Shown here: one piece after another, positions 16,881-26,441 of the stretch
Layout: each line of letters starts with the position of its first letter
Numbering within the stretch: position 1 is the first letter of the stretch
From: Bradyrhizobium sp. 200
Lineage (GTDB): Bacteria; Pseudomonadota; Alphaproteobacteria; Rhizobiales; Xanthobacteraceae
Assembly (NCBI RefSeq): GCF_023100945.1
Contig: NZ_CP064689.1
Coordinates: 7,980,001 to 8,044,000 of the forward strand
Direction: 5' to 3'
Length of the DNA stretch: 64,000 bases
The notes under the pieces: generated by a model
Told to the model about the DNA's origin: nothing
The model's input: the letters and a program-made list of their open reading frames with translations, nothing else
The model's database searches: none
Position numbers and translations under genes: made by a program

Positions 16881-19202
16881 TTACCCCGCCGCCCTCGCGT
16901 CCCGGATCGCCTGCCATACCTTCGCCGGCGTCAGCGGGGTGTTGAGCTGCTTGATGCCGAGCTCACTGAGCGCATCCATCACGCCATTGGTGACGCAAGG
17001 CGGGCCGCCGATCGCGCCGGACTCGCCGCAGCCCTTGGCGCCGAGCGGATTGGTGCGGCATGGCGCGGAATCATCCAGCGTCACTTCGATCGGTGGAATG
17101 TCATCGGCGCGCGGCACGCAGTAGTCCTGGTAGCTCGCGGTCAATAGCTGCCCTTCCTCGCTGTAGGCCACCCCCTCATACAGCGCCTGCCCGATGCCCT
17201 GGGCGACGCCGCCATGCACCTGGCCGGTGACCAGCATCGGATTGACGGCGATGCCGACGTCGTCGACCGTCGTGTAGCGCACCACCTTGCTGACGCCGGT
17301 TTCGGGATCGATTTCGACTTCGCAAATATGCGTGCCGTTCGGCCAGCTCGGGCCGTCGACCTCGCCTTCGCTGTCGACGGAGAGCCGCGCGCCGTCTTCC
17401 TGCTTCGCGATCTCGAACAGGCTGATGCGTTTATCCGTGCCGACCACGGTCAACCAGCCGTCGCGATATTCGATGTCCTCGATGGACGTCTCCAGCACGT
17501 TCGAAGCCTTCTCGCGCGCCTTGTTGATCATGTCGCTGGTCGAGACCGCGACCGCCGTACCGCCGACGAACAGCGAGCGCGAGCCGACGCTGCCGAAACC
17601 GGTCGCGAGATCGGTATCGCCCTGCACCACATCGATCTTGTCCATGGCAATGCCGAGCGTATCGGATACCATTTGCGCGTAGGTGGTCTGCAGGCCCTGC
17701 CCCATCGCCATGGTACCGGAATGCAGGACGATACGTCCTTCTGCAGTCGCGTGCAGGCTGACCTTTTCGGTGTGCGCGCGCCCGCCGGTCCATTCGATGT
17801 AGCTGGTGAGGCCGCGGCCGTAGAGCAGGCCCTTCTTCTTCGCCGCCTTCTTGCGCGCGGCAAAGCCCTCCCAATCCGAAAGCTCCGAGGCGCGCGATAG
17901 CATGTGCGCAAAGGCGCCGGAGTCGTACACCTGGCCAACCGCATTGGTGTAGGGCAGTTGCGCAGGCTTGATGTAGTTCACCTTGCGGATGGTGCGCGGG
18001 TCCATGCCGATCTGCCGCGCAGCCGCATCCATCAGCCGCTCGACGATGAACACGGCTTCCGGCCGCCCCGCCCCGCGATAGGCGCCGACCGGCGCGGTGT
18101 TGGTCATCACCGACTTCACTTCGAAATGGACCAGCGGAAGATCGTAAACGCCGGTTTGCACGAAGGGCCCGAGCACCAGCGGAATGATATTGGCCGCACC
18201 CGACGAGTAGGCGCCGGTGCCGCCGACCGAACGGACCCGATATGCCTGCACGCGGCCCTTGGCGTCGAGCGCGAATTCAGCCGTAGAGGTCAGATCGCGA
18301 CCGTGGGTACCGCCGACGAACTCGTCGGTGCGGTCGCCGCGCCAGCGGATCTTCTTGCCGAGTTTTGTCGCGGCATAGGCGACGATGCCATCTTCCGGAT
18401 AGAGATTGGTCTTCTGCCCAAAGCCGCCGCCGATATCGCCGACCAGCACGCGCACGCTTTCCTTCGGCCGCTTCAGCACGGCTTCGGCCAATACGTCGCG
18501 GGTCGAGCCCGGTGTCTGCGACTGCACATGCAGGATCAGGCGTCCGGTCTTGTCGATCTCGGCGATGGTCGAGCGTGGCTCCATGGCTGACGGGATAAGC
18601 CGCTGGCTGACCAGATCGAGCGAGACTTTATGCGCAGCAGTTGCAAAAGCCTCCTCGACCTTGGCCGCATCGCCATAGCTCATGGCCGCCACGATATTGT
18701 CCGGTGCTTCCGGCCACACCACCGGTGCGCCCGGCTTGATCGCTTCGAGCGGATCGACCACTGACGGCAGCACCTCGTAATTAACCTCGATCGCCTCCGC
18801 CGCGGTCTGCGCCAGCACCCGCGATGTTGCGATTACAGCGGCCACGGCCTCGCCGGCATAACGCACAATTTCATGCGCGAGCAGACGTCGCGGCGGCACG
18901 GTCATCGGTTTGCCGTCCGGCCGCTTGAAGATGGCAAGCGTGGGGATGGTGCCGATGTCGTCCTTGATCAGGTCGGCCCCGGTATAGACGGCCTGAACGC
19001 CCGGCATCGCCGTGGCGGCAGCGCTGTCGATCGCGACGATTTTGGCATGGGCATGGGGCGAGCGCAGCACATGGAGCCACAGCGCGCCCTCTTCGGGCTT
19101 GTCGTCGATGAACTGCCCCTTCCCGGTGAGCAGTCTCTGGTCTTCCAAACGCTTGACCGGCTGGCCCGCACCGAAACGCATATTGCCGGGAAGAATGTTC
19201 AT
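16881..19202 (-). CDS. xanthine dehydrogenase family molybdopterin-binding (CoxL-like) subunit
   Basis: A 773-residue large subunit of the molybdenum hydroxylase family. It opens with [17 protein letters not shown], typical of CoxL-like subunits, and has [11 protein letters not shown] (about residues 258-268), the active-site loop [13 protein letters not shown] (about 368-380) and [15 protein letters not shown] near the end, which contains the catalytic glutamate. The loop reads AYRGAGR, the form II type, not AYxCSFR of true CO dehydrogenase, so CO oxidation is not expected; an aldehyde or N-heterocycle is more likely. The FAD (CoxM) and 2Fe-2S (CoxS) subunits that this protein normally needs are not beside it. 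They would have to be encoded elsewhere. Confidence 0.93.
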   Translation of the reverse strand: MNILPGNMRFGAGQPVKRLEDQRLLTGKGQFIDDKPEEGALWLHVLRSPHAHAKIVAIDSAAATAMPGVQAVYTGADLIKDDIGTIPTLAIFKRPDGKPMTVPPRRLLAHEIVRYAGEAVAAVIATSRVLAQTAAEAIEVNYEVLPSVVDPLEAIKPGAPVVWPEAPDNIVAAMSYGDAAKVEEAFATAAHKVSLDLVSQRLIPSAMEPRSTIAEIDKTGRLILHVQSQTPGSTRDVLAEAVLKRPKESVRVLVGDIGGGFGQKTNLYPEDGIVAYAATKLGKKIRWRGDRTDEFVGGTHGRDLTSTAEFALDAKGRVQAYRVRSVGGTGAYSSGAANIIPLVLGPFVQTGVYDLPLVHFEVKSVMTNTAPVGAYRGAGRPEAVFIVERLMDAAARQIGMDPRTIRKVNYIKPAQLPYTNAVGQVYDSGAFAHMLSRASELSDWEGFAARKKAAKKKGLLYGRGLTSYIEWTGGRAHTEKVSLHATAEGRIVLHSGTMAMGQGLQTTYAQMVSDTLGIAMDKIDVVQGDTDLATGFGSVGSRSLFVGGTAVAVSTSDMINKAREKASNVLETSIEDIEYRDGWLTVVGTDKRISLFEIAKQEDGARLSVDSEGEVDGPSWPNGTHICEVEIDPETGVSKVVRYTTVDDVGIAVNPMLVTGQVHGGVAQGIGQALYEGVAYSEEGQLLTASYQDYCVPRADDIPPIEVTLDDSAPCRTNPLGAKGCGESGAIGGPPCVTNGVMDALSELGIKQLNTPLTPAKVWQAIRDARAAG

Positions 19203-19350
19203 CAGTTTGTCCTTCGAGCTTCTTGTCGGATTGGGCGGGGTTTTAGCGGTTTTTCCGCCTGAGACAACTTATTCAATTCGCTGCAATAAATGCGCCAGCA
19301 CCCGAGGCGCCGATCGCCACGGGCGGGTATGATTCTGCCGTTAACAGGGA

Positions 19351-20442
19351 TTATTGGCCGCGGCTGATGTCCACGATATCGACATTGACGTCGCGCGTCT
19401 CCGAACCGCGTTTGACGCCGACGCGGACGCTCTTGCCGGCACCGACCTGCTCAAGCTGGTCGGTCAGGTCCGAAAGGCGGTGAACCGGCTTGCCGTCAGC
19501 CTTGACGATCACATCGCCGATCGCACCGGAGCTTAAATTGACTCCACGGATGCCGGCGCGCTCGGCCGGACTGCCGGGCGCGGTACGAACGACGATCACC
19601 CCTTCGACGCCGAGGCGCGTCGCAACGGCTTCGCTGGCGGCGACAATGCCGATCCCGGGCGTCGGCACGCGGCCGTTCTTGATGAGCTCGGGGACCACGC
19701 GATTGACGATGTCGACGGGGACCGCGAATCCGATACCCGCGCTGGAGCCCGACGGCGAGATGATGGCGGTGTTGACGCCGATCAACCGGCCCGCCGAGTC
19801 CAGCAGCGGGCCGCCCGAATTGCCGGGATTGATCGCCGTATCGGTCTGGATCACGTTGGTGATCTCGCGGCCGCTGCTGGTCGGCAGCCGGCGCTTCAGC
19901 GCGCTGATGATGCCACTGGTCAGCGACTGGTCGAGTCCAAAGGGATTGCCGATCGCAAACGCAGATTGACCGACCTTGAGTTCGCTCGAACTGCCAAGCG
20001 CCACCGGTGGGGGCAACTGACGGGCATTCTTGATCCGCAACACCGCGAGGTCATAATTGGGCGCAACGCCGATGAGTTCGGCCTGCGCCACCTCACCTGA
20101 GGCGAAGCGAACCGCAACCTCGCTGCCGTTCTGGACGACGTGATTGTTGGTGACGACGTGGCCAGCATTGTCCCAGACAAAGCCTGTGCCCGAGGCGGCT
20201 CCCGCGCCTTCGTCCTCGTCCAGGGGGTTGGCGGCGGCAGACCGCGCGGCAACCTGCACGACCGACGGCGAGACGCGCTCGAACAGCTCAATATTGGCGC
20301 GCTCGGAATCGGACAGCGGACCGCGCTGGTCGACGGTCCGCGCGACCGTATTGGTCCAGGGACTGTAGCGAATGTTGGAGACGGTCAGCGCCACCAACAC
20401 GCCTGCGACAATGGCTGCGAAGAGCACGAAGCGACGGTTCAT
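19351..20442 (-). CDS. HtrA/DegP-like S1C serine protease with one PDZ domain
   Basis: A 363-residue membrane-anchored or periplasmic protease. Residues 5-22 form an uncleaved signal anchor. The trypsin-like domain has the full triad: H101 in TNNHVV, D131 in YDLAVLRI and S209 in NPGNSGGPLLD. One PDZ domain follows at about residues 255-355 (GVIVVRTAPGSPAERAGIRG, then VIVKADGKPVHRLSDL). With one PDZ it resembles DegS or HhoB-type proteases rather than DegP, which has two. It is divergent from an ftsH gene across 327 bases, which places two protein quality-control genes side by side and suggests joint stress control. Confidence 0.93.
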   Translation of the reverse strand: MNRRFVLFAAIVAGVLVALTVSNIRYSPWTNTVARTVDQRGPLSDSERANIELFERVSPSVVQVAARSAAANPLDEDEGAGAASGTGFVWDNAGHVVTNNHVVQNGSEVAVRFASGEVAQAELIGVAPNYDLAVLRIKNARQLPPPVALGSSSELKVGQSAFAIGNPFGLDQSLTSGIISALKRRLPTSSGREITNVIQTDTAINPGNSGGPLLDSAGRLIGVNTAIISPSGSSAGIGFAVPVDIVNRVVPELIKNGRVPTPGIGIVAASEAVATRLGVEGVIVVRTAPGSPAERAGIRGVNLSSGAIGDVIVKADGKPVHRLSDLTDQLEQVGAGKSVRVGVKRGSETRDVNVDIVDISRGQ

Positions 20443-20769
20443 CGATCACTCATCTGGCAATGCCGCTTCCCTTGAGGGGCGAAAGCGGGAGGCAGGCTTT
20501 TCAGCCCGTTGGGGGTATCCGCGTGACCAAACGCCTGGGCTGGCCGAAAGTTTCTGGTCCTTCAGAGACTTGTTGGCGCAGCTAAAGCGTCGTCATGCGT
20601 GATTTAGGTAGCGCGATTTGTCGCGCAAGCAACCGTATATGCCATTGAAACCAACCCTCCCTGTTCCCATTGTCAGGGGACCGCAGTCCCGGTCTAGCCT
20701 CTGGCTTTCTGGATCAGGCGAATATGCCGACGCGGGCTTCCCGTGAGGACGTGCGCCCGGAGTTCAATC
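20443..20769. other. 327-base divergent promoter region, htrA-like / ftsH
   Basis: No convincing gene lies here. The right part holds a heat-shock-like promoter for ftsH (see 20644-20672). On the left, toward the protease gene, I see no clear promoter match. The region also contains the short dyad GCGCGATTTGTCGCGC near 20611-20626. Confidence 0.6.
20644..20672 (+). promoter_or_regulatory. sigma-32 (RpoH)-like promoter upstream of ftsH
   Basis: ATTGAAA at 20644-20650 and CCCATTG at 20666-20672 are separated by 15 bases. The classical heat-shock pattern is CTTGAAA, 13-15 bases, CCCATNT, so it matches at all but two positions. Transcription would start near 20680, about 90 bases before the ftsH ATG. 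Prediction from pattern only. Confidence 0.45.
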
Positions 20770-22611
20770 ATGAACAACAAGACGCGTTTCAACGTCGGAT
20801 ATGCGATCGCGGCAATCCTTGCCGTCTTCGTGATCCAGTACTTCATTTCCATGGCGGGCCAGATCGCCGTCATTCCCTACAGCGAGTATCAGCAGTTGCT
20901 GAAGCAGGGAAAGGTTGAAAGCGTCGGCATCTCCGACCGCACCGTGCAGGGTACCTTGAAGGAGCCACTCTCCGGCGGACAAAAACGGTTCGTCACGACG
21001 CGCGTCGATCAGGAGACCGCGCAAGAGCTCGAGAAATACAACGTCCGCTTCACCGGCCAGATCGAGAGCACGTTCCTGCGTGACCTTCTGTCATGGATCA
21101 TGCCGGTGCTCTTGTTCTTCGGCCTATGGTGGTACATCGGCAAGCGCGCCGCGGAAGGTGGCGGCCTTGGCGGCGGCCTGATGGCGATCGGCAAGAGCAA
21201 AGCCAAAATCTATGTCGAGGCCGATACCGGCGTGAACTTTTCCGATGTCGCCGGCGTCGACGAAGCCAAGGACGAACTGCGCGAGGTCGTCGACTTCCTG
21301 AAGAACCCGACCGACTACGGACGGCTTGGCGGACGCATGCCCAAGGGCGTGCTGCTGGTCGGTCCGCCCGGTACCGGCAAGACCCTGCTGGCCAAAGCCG
21401 TCGCCGGCGAAGCCAAGGTACCATTCTTCTCGATATCCGGTTCGGAGTTCGTCGAGATGTTCGTTGGCGTCGGCGCAGCGCGGGTTCGCGACCTGTTTCA
21501 GCAGGCGCACCAGAAGGCTCCGGCGATCATCTTCATCGACGAGCTCGATGCGCTGGGCCGCGCCCGCGGCATTGGGCCCTTTGCAGGCGGGCACGATGAA
21601 AAGGAGCAGACGCTCAATCAGCTCCTGGTCGAACTCGACGGCTTCGATTCGCGGTCGGGGCTAGTCATTCTGGCCGCGACCAACCGGCCGGAAATCCTCG
21701 ATCCCGCACTGTTGCGCGCGGGCCGCTTCGATCGCCAGGTGTTGGTCGACCGTCCGGACAAGAAGGGCCGCGTTGAAATTCTCAAGGTGCACATGAAAAA
21801 AGTGCAGCTTGATCCAGACGTCGATGCCGAGGCGGTTGCGGCGCTCACGCCGGGCTTCACCGGCGCGGACCTCGCCAACCTCGTCAATGAAGCAGCCCTG
21901 CTCGCAACGCGTCGCGGCGCCGGCGCGGTCGCGATGACCGACTTCAACAATGCGGTCGAGCGCATGGTTGCGGGACTGGAGAAGCGAAACCGGCTTCTCA
22001 ATCCGAAGGAGCGCGAGATCGTCGCCTATCATGAAATGGGCCATGCCTTGATTGCTCTGTCGCTGCCCGGCGTCGATCCCGTGCACAAGGTGTCGATCAT
22101 CCCCAGAGGCGTTGGCGCACTGGGTTACACCATCCAGCGTCCGATCGAAGATCGTTTCCTGATGACCAAGGAGGAGCTGGAAAACAAGATGGCGGTGCTG
22201 CTTGGCGGACGCGCGGCGGAATGGATCGTGTTCAATCATCTGTCCACCGGCGCCGCCGACGACCTGCGCCGCGTCACCGACATCGCGCGCAGCATGGTGA
22301 CGCGTTATGGCATGTCGGAAAAGCTCGGCGGCGTCGCCTATGAGCGCGACCCCGGCAATTTCCTCGCGGGTGCCGACCGGTCCTACCCCGTGCGCGAGCG
22401 CGAATATTCCGACGAGACCGCCGCTTCCGTCGACGAAGAGGTCCGATCGATCGTCGATCGGGTGTTCGAGCGCGCGCAGGGTATCCTGAAAGCGCGACGC
22501 GCGATCCTGGATCGGGCGGCGAAGAAACTATTGGAGAAGGAGACCCTGGAGCAGAGCGATCTCGAAGCATTGATCCGCGAAACGCCGAAAGAGGCGTTGC
22601 GGGCCGTTTAG
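20770..22611 (+). CDS. ftsH: ATP-dependent zinc metalloprotease FtsH
   Basis: A 613-residue membrane AAA+ protease that degrades damaged or short-lived membrane and cytoplasmic proteins. Two membrane helices (about 9-27 and 104-122) flank a short periplasmic domain. The AAA domain has Walker A GPPGTGKT (198-205), the FVGVGA pore segment (231-236), Walker B IFIDELDA (254-261) and the second region of homology with ATNRPE...RAGRFDRQ (303-323). The zinc site reads HEMGH (421-425), against HEAGH in most FtsH proteins. The ATG at 20770 (MNNKTRF) is preferred over 20743, which adds nine unlikely residues. It is shorter than most housekeeping FtsH proteins, so it may be a paralogue. Its stop overlaps that of the convergent next gene by four bases. 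Confidence 0.95.
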   Translation: MNNKTRFNVGYAIAAILAVFVIQYFISMAGQIAVIPYSEYQQLLKQGKVESVGISDRTVQGTLKEPLSGGQKRFVTTRVDQETAQELEKYNVRFTGQIESTFLRDLLSWIMPVLLFFGLWWYIGKRAAEGGGLGGGLMAIGKSKAKIYVEADTGVNFSDVAGVDEAKDELREVVDFLKNPTDYGRLGGRMPKGVLLVGPPGTGKTLLAKAVAGEAKVPFFSISGSEFVEMFVGVGAARVRDLFQQAHQKAPAIIFIDELDALGRARGIGPFAGGHDEKEQTLNQLLVELDGFDSRSGLVILAATNRPEILDPALLRAGRFDRQVLVDRPDKKGRVEILKVHMKKVQLDPDVDAEAVAALTPGFTGADLANLVNEAALLATRRGAGAVAMTDFNNAVERMVAGLEKRNRLLNPKEREIVAYHEMGHALIALSLPGVDPVHKVSIIPRGVGALGYTIQRPIEDRFLMTKEELENKMAVLLGGRAAEWIVFNHLSTGAADDLRRVTDIARSMVTRYGMSEKLGGVAYERDPGNFLAGADRSYPVREREYSDETAASVDEEVRSIVDRVFERAQGILKARRAILDRAAKKLLEKETLEQSDLEALIRETPKEALRAV

Positions 22612-23489
22612 GCTTGCCCGAGATCGCGCAGCGCGGCCTCGACCACCTTGCACTGATCCGCCGTCAGTGCCGCCTGCGGCGGAACGGGATCGCCGACGGC
22701 GTAGCCTTGAATCTCCAGGCCGGCCTTGATGCAGGCGGCCAGATTGAACCGGACAAAGGCTTCGTTGATGCGCCACAACTTGCGTTGCAGGACCATCGCC
22801 TCATCCCAGCGCGCCGCCTTGCAGAGGTTATAGAGTTCAACGCTCTGTCGCGGGATGATGCAGGCGGGGCCGGCCATCCAGCCCACCCCGCCGATCAGCA
22901 TCACCGCCGCCGGAATGTGGGCAGACGCGGAGAACACGCGGATAGCGTCGCCGCAACGGTTCATGATCGACAGCAGCCGGCCGGTATTGGTGGAGGCATC
23001 CTTGATGTGGCCGATGCGCGGATGGGTCGCGAGCCGCGCGATGACGTCAAGCGTCAGGTCGGAGCGCTGGAATTGCGGGTTGGTGTAGATCACAACGGGA
23101 ATATCGACGGCGTCGGCAATGGCGCGGAAATATGATTCGACCTGTGCGTCAGCGACCGGGAAATAGGCTTCCATGATCGCCAGAATGCCGTCGGCGCCGA
23201 GCTTTTGATGCGCTTTTGCCTGCGCCACCGCGTCCGCTGTCGACGTCGAAGCGACGCCAGCGATCACGGGCACGCGGCCCTTTGCAGCCTCGATCGTGGC
23301 CTGCACGACGGCCGCGCGCTGCGCCTGGTTGAGATAGGCGAACTCGCCGGTCGATCCCAGCGGCGTCAGCCCATGCACGCCGGCCTTGATGAGGTCGTCG
23401 CACAACCGGCCCAGCACCTCGGTGCGGATCTCGCCCGAAGCATCGAGCGGTGACACCAGATAGGGAAAGACGCCGTGGAAATCAGCCAT
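22608..23489 (-). CDS. dihydrodipicolinate synthase (DapA) family aldolase
   Basis: A 293-residue class I aldolase of the DapA/NAL family. The GSTGEF motif is at 45-50, Y135 in VVIYTNP is the catalytic tyrosine and K163 in GHIKDAST is the Schiff-base lysine, so the active site is complete. Sequence outside these motifs differs from true DapA, and no lysine-biosynthesis genes are near, so a catabolic lyase or hydratase acting on a keto acid is more likely. The ATG at 23489 ([14 protein letters not shown]) gives a typical family start; an upstream GTG at 23507 is possible. The last four bases overlap the end of ftsH on the other strand. Confidence 0.9.
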   Translation of the reverse strand: MADFHGVFPYLVSPLDASGEIRTEVLGRLCDDLIKAGVHGLTPLGSTGEFAYLNQAQRAAVVQATIEAAKGRVPVIAGVASTSTADAVAQAKAHQKLGADGILAIMEAYFPVADAQVESYFRAIADAVDIPVVIYTNPQFQRSDLTLDVIARLATHPRIGHIKDASTNTGRLLSIMNRCGDAIRVFSASAHIPAAVMLIGGVGWMAGPACIIPRQSVELYNLCKAARWDEAMVLQRKLWRINEAFVRFNLAACIKAGLEIQGYAVGDPVPPQAALTADQCKVVEAALRDLGQA

Positions 23490-23584
23490 GGAGGGAAAAT
23501 GCCTCACGCGGGAGCCCAGACCGCATGGCTATCCGGAATGCCGATGCAAGGCAACGCTCGGCACGGATCGTGCGAGGGGCTCTA

Positions 23585-26245
23585 TCACTTGCGCGCCTTG
23601 ATCCAGGCATCGATCGCCGGCAGCGCACGGCCCTTGAGGTCGGCCGCAATCGCGATCGTCTCCTGCGCGCGGGCCGCCATCACGCGTCCGCCCGAGGTTG
23701 CCTGAACGGGCGCGAAGGCGGCAAGTTCGGCGGCATGGCCGTCGTCGCTGAAGTTCGTCATGAAGTTCGCAATGAACTGGTCGCGAAACTGAGGCCCCTG
23801 CTTTGCGAACAAGGCATCATAATTCTTCTGCAGGAAGTCCCACACCAGATCAGGCTGCTCCCCGGATGAAGCAACCGAATTGATCAGACCGGTGACGATC
23901 GTTCCCGGTACTTCGTCCGTCAGGGCCAGGGCCAGCGTGGCATTCGCGAGCGCCGCGTCGCGCGCGCCGGCCGCAGCGAAATAATAACGCAGCCGCTCAT
24001 TGGTGACGGTGCTCTTGCGCGCCAGCATCAGCAGCGTGTCGTAGGTCGCACGATCCGCCGCGATGCCGACGACATGGGTGACGGAATCGCGCAACGCTCC
24101 CGGCAGCGATTGCGGGTCGCGGAGGAAACCGGCGAACCGCCGCCTTGCTTCGGCGATGACCTCCTCGTCGCCGAGTTCACCGAGCGTCCAGATCAGGCTG
24201 CCGCGCAGCAAGGTGGTGTCGTCATCGCCGGAGCCGCCGCCATCCCAGCCGAGCCGGTCGAGCACCGGCCGCAATCGAGTGCGGATGTAGCGCTGCACGG
24301 CCGGGCGCTCGGCACGGCCGCGCGACAGACGATTGAGCGAGGAGAATACGCCGATGACCTGATCCCAAACCGCACGGCGGTCATCGACACCGATGGCCTC
24401 CGCCAGTTCAAGGTAGGATGGCGGCTCGGCGCGGCGGCCCTGCACCATCGCCCAGCTATCGGCCAGGAAATTGACGCGGTCGGCGGGTGACATCTGCGGC
24501 AGTGACTTCGCCAATGCCGCCCTGCTCGCCTGTCCGTATTCGACGCGGAAATAGCCGATATCGCCAAAATTGACCTTGATCGCCTCACCGCAGGATCCGG
24601 CCGGGATCTCGGTGGAGCCTTGCAGCAGCACGACATCCGGCGATCGCGTCGCACCCACCGGCCCGACCGCGATCGGCACCTGCCAGTTGCGGGACGGCAG
24701 GGCCGCCTCACCGGTTCGCGCCGGCGCGATTACGAAGCGGCCCTGCCGCATCATCAGCCGCTGCGCATCGCCGTTGCAGGCGGTTTCGGCCGATATCAAC
24801 GGCACGCCGTCCTGCTCGGTAAAGGACGCCGCGATATCGGTCACGGGCTTGTGGCCCACGCGCTCCAGCGCCCGCCAGAGATCGGCCGTGGTGGTGTTGC
24901 CATAGGCATGCGCGGCCATGTAGGCGCGGATACCGTCGCGGAACGCCGCTTCGCCGAGGTAATTTTCCAGCATGCGGATCAGCGCCTGCCCCTTGTTGTA
25001 GGTAATGGCGTCGAACGCAACCATAGCTTCGCTCTCATTGGCGATCGGCTGCTGGATCGGGTGCGTGGTGCGGCGAGCGTCGAGCGCCATGGCGAACTGC
25101 TTCTGGCCGTAGCCGTTCAGCCAGCTTTGCCATTGCGGATAAAATTGCTCCGCAGCCTTCGTCGCCATCCAGGTCGCAAAGCCCTCGTTGAGCCAGAGAT
25201 TGTCCCACCAGGCCATGGTGACGAGATCGCCGAACCATTGATGCGCCATTTCATGCGCGATGATGGAAAAGATGCCGCGCCGCGCGCTGTCCGGATTGGT
25301 CGCGGGATCGAACAGCAGCCGGCTCTCGAAGAAGGTGATGCCGCCCCAGTTTTCCATCGCGCCGCCGAAGCCGCCGGGCACTGCGATCAGATCGAGTTTG
25401 GGCAGCGGATATTTGACGCCGAAATAGTCGTTGAACCAGGCGAGCAGTTTCACCGCGCTATCGAGCGCAAATTGCCCCTTCGCAGCCTTGCCGGTGGTGG
25501 CGACGACGCCGATCGTGACGCCTTCCGCCTCTGCCGTAATCCGCTCCAGTTCGCCCACCGTCAGCACGAACAGATAGGTCGACATTTTTGGCGTGGGCGC
25601 GAAGGCGACGCGCTTAAGGTTCGACTCGAGCATTTCCTCCCGAGTGACGGGCATGTTGCCGACCGCAAGGAAATGGCGCGGCACCGTCACCGCCAGGGCA
25701 AAGCTCGCCTTGAAAGCCGGCTCGTCCCAGCACGGAAATATCCGCCGCGCATCCGCCGGTTCGAGTTTGCTCGTCAACAGCCGCTTCATGCCGCTGCCGG
25801 TCGGATAATCGACGAAGAAGAAGCCGCGGTCGAACTTGTTGATCCGCGCCGTAAACTCGATGCGCAGCCGATGCGCGCCCGCTGCGAGCGGCCGCGCGAA
25901 AGTGAAGGTCGCCGTCTCGGCCGCGGCATCGAGCGTGACGTCGGCGCGCTCGATGCCGTCGTCCACGGTAACGGAAGCAAACGTCGTCCCGACAGCGTTG
26001 AGCGTCAGCCGCGCCGTCGGTTCGCGCACCTCGATGTCGATCACTTCGACGCCGGGAAGCGCGAGGCTTTCGGCGTCAGGTCTCAGCTCGATTGAATAGC
26101 TGATCGGAACGACCGTCTTCGGCAGTTTGCCCGGCGTGCCATTGAAAGAGAACACCGGCTCGGCTCGCGCGGCGCTGGAAATAACAAGCATCAGTGCGAG
26201 CATCGCAGCGAAATAGCGCGCCAAGGATGCCTCAGTAAGCTTCAC
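23585..26245 (-). CDS. exported M1 family metallopeptidase (aminopeptidase N-like)
   Basis: A zinc aminopeptidase of about 886 residues. A GTG at 26245 has GGAG five bases upstream and is preferred over the GTG two codons earlier. An N-terminal signal peptide (hydrophobic stretch then SSAARAEP) sends it to the periplasm. The exopeptidase motif GGAMENWGG is at about residues 290-298, and the zinc motif HEMAHQWFGD at about 328-337 is followed by NEGFATWMA with the third ligand. The C-terminal half is the helical ERAP1-like domain. It resembles the eukaryotic aminopeptidase branch more than E. coli PepN, which is cytoplasmic. It is divergent from the haem peroxidase gene. Confidence 0.95.
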   Translation of the reverse strand: MKLTEASLARYFAAMLALMLVISSAARAEPVFSFNGTPGKLPKTVVPISYSIELRPDAESLALPGVEVIDIEVREPTARLTLNAVGTTFASVTVDDGIERADVTLDAAAETATFTFARPLAAGAHRLRIEFTARINKFDRGFFFVDYPTGSGMKRLLTSKLEPADARRIFPCWDEPAFKASFALAVTVPRHFLAVGNMPVTREEMLESNLKRVAFAPTPKMSTYLFVLTVGELERITAEAEGVTIGVVATTGKAAKGQFALDSAVKLLAWFNDYFGVKYPLPKLDLIAVPGGFGGAMENWGGITFFESRLLFDPATNPDSARRGIFSIIAHEMAHQWFGDLVTMAWWDNLWLNEGFATWMATKAAEQFYPQWQSWLNGYGQKQFAMALDARRTTHPIQQPIANESEAMVAFDAITYNKGQALIRMLENYLGEAAFRDGIRAYMAAHAYGNTTTADLWRALERVGHKPVTDIAASFTEQDGVPLISAETACNGDAQRLMMRQGRFVIAPARTGEAALPSRNWQVPIAVGPVGATRSPDVVLLQGSTEIPAGSCGEAIKVNFGDIGYFRVEYGQASRAALAKSLPQMSPADRVNFLADSWAMVQGRRAEPPSYLELAEAIGVDDRRAVWDQVIGVFSSLNRLSRGRAERPAVQRYIRTRLRPVLDRLGWDGGGSGDDDTTLLRGSLIWTLGELGDEEVIAEARRRFAGFLRDPQSLPGALRDSVTHVVGIAADRATYDTLLMLARKSTVTNERLRYYFAAAGARDAALANATLALALTDEVPGTIVTGLINSVASSGEQPDLVWDFLQKNYDALFAKQGPQFRDQFIANFMTNFSDDGHAAELAAFAPVQATSGGRVMAARAQETIAIAADLKGRALPAIDAWIKARK

Positions 26246-26441
26246 GCGCACTCCTGTGCCAGTCGTCTCAACAAGGACAAATCATACCGCCGCTTCGCCG
26301 ATCGTGAAACAGACGTGAGCGGCCGCTAGAAAGACCAAAAGATGTCCACAGATGTTCACAGGTTCTAACGATTTAACTCACGATTATTTCACGACTATCT
26401 TCCCAATCTCGCCGCATTGGCCAAGCGCGAGAGCAGTTTTG

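Noticed and set aside
16881..19202. Carbon monoxide dehydrogenase large subunit
   Set aside because: The active-site loop is AYRGAGR, not AYxCSFR, and no CoxS or CoxM lies near, so CO oxidation is not supported.
24620..26095. Long open frame (491 codons) on the plus strand, inside the M1 peptidase gene
   Set aside because: It is antisense to a well-supported enzyme with all motifs. Long antisense frames are expected in GC-rich DNA. The translation is rich in Arg, His and Gln with no domain.
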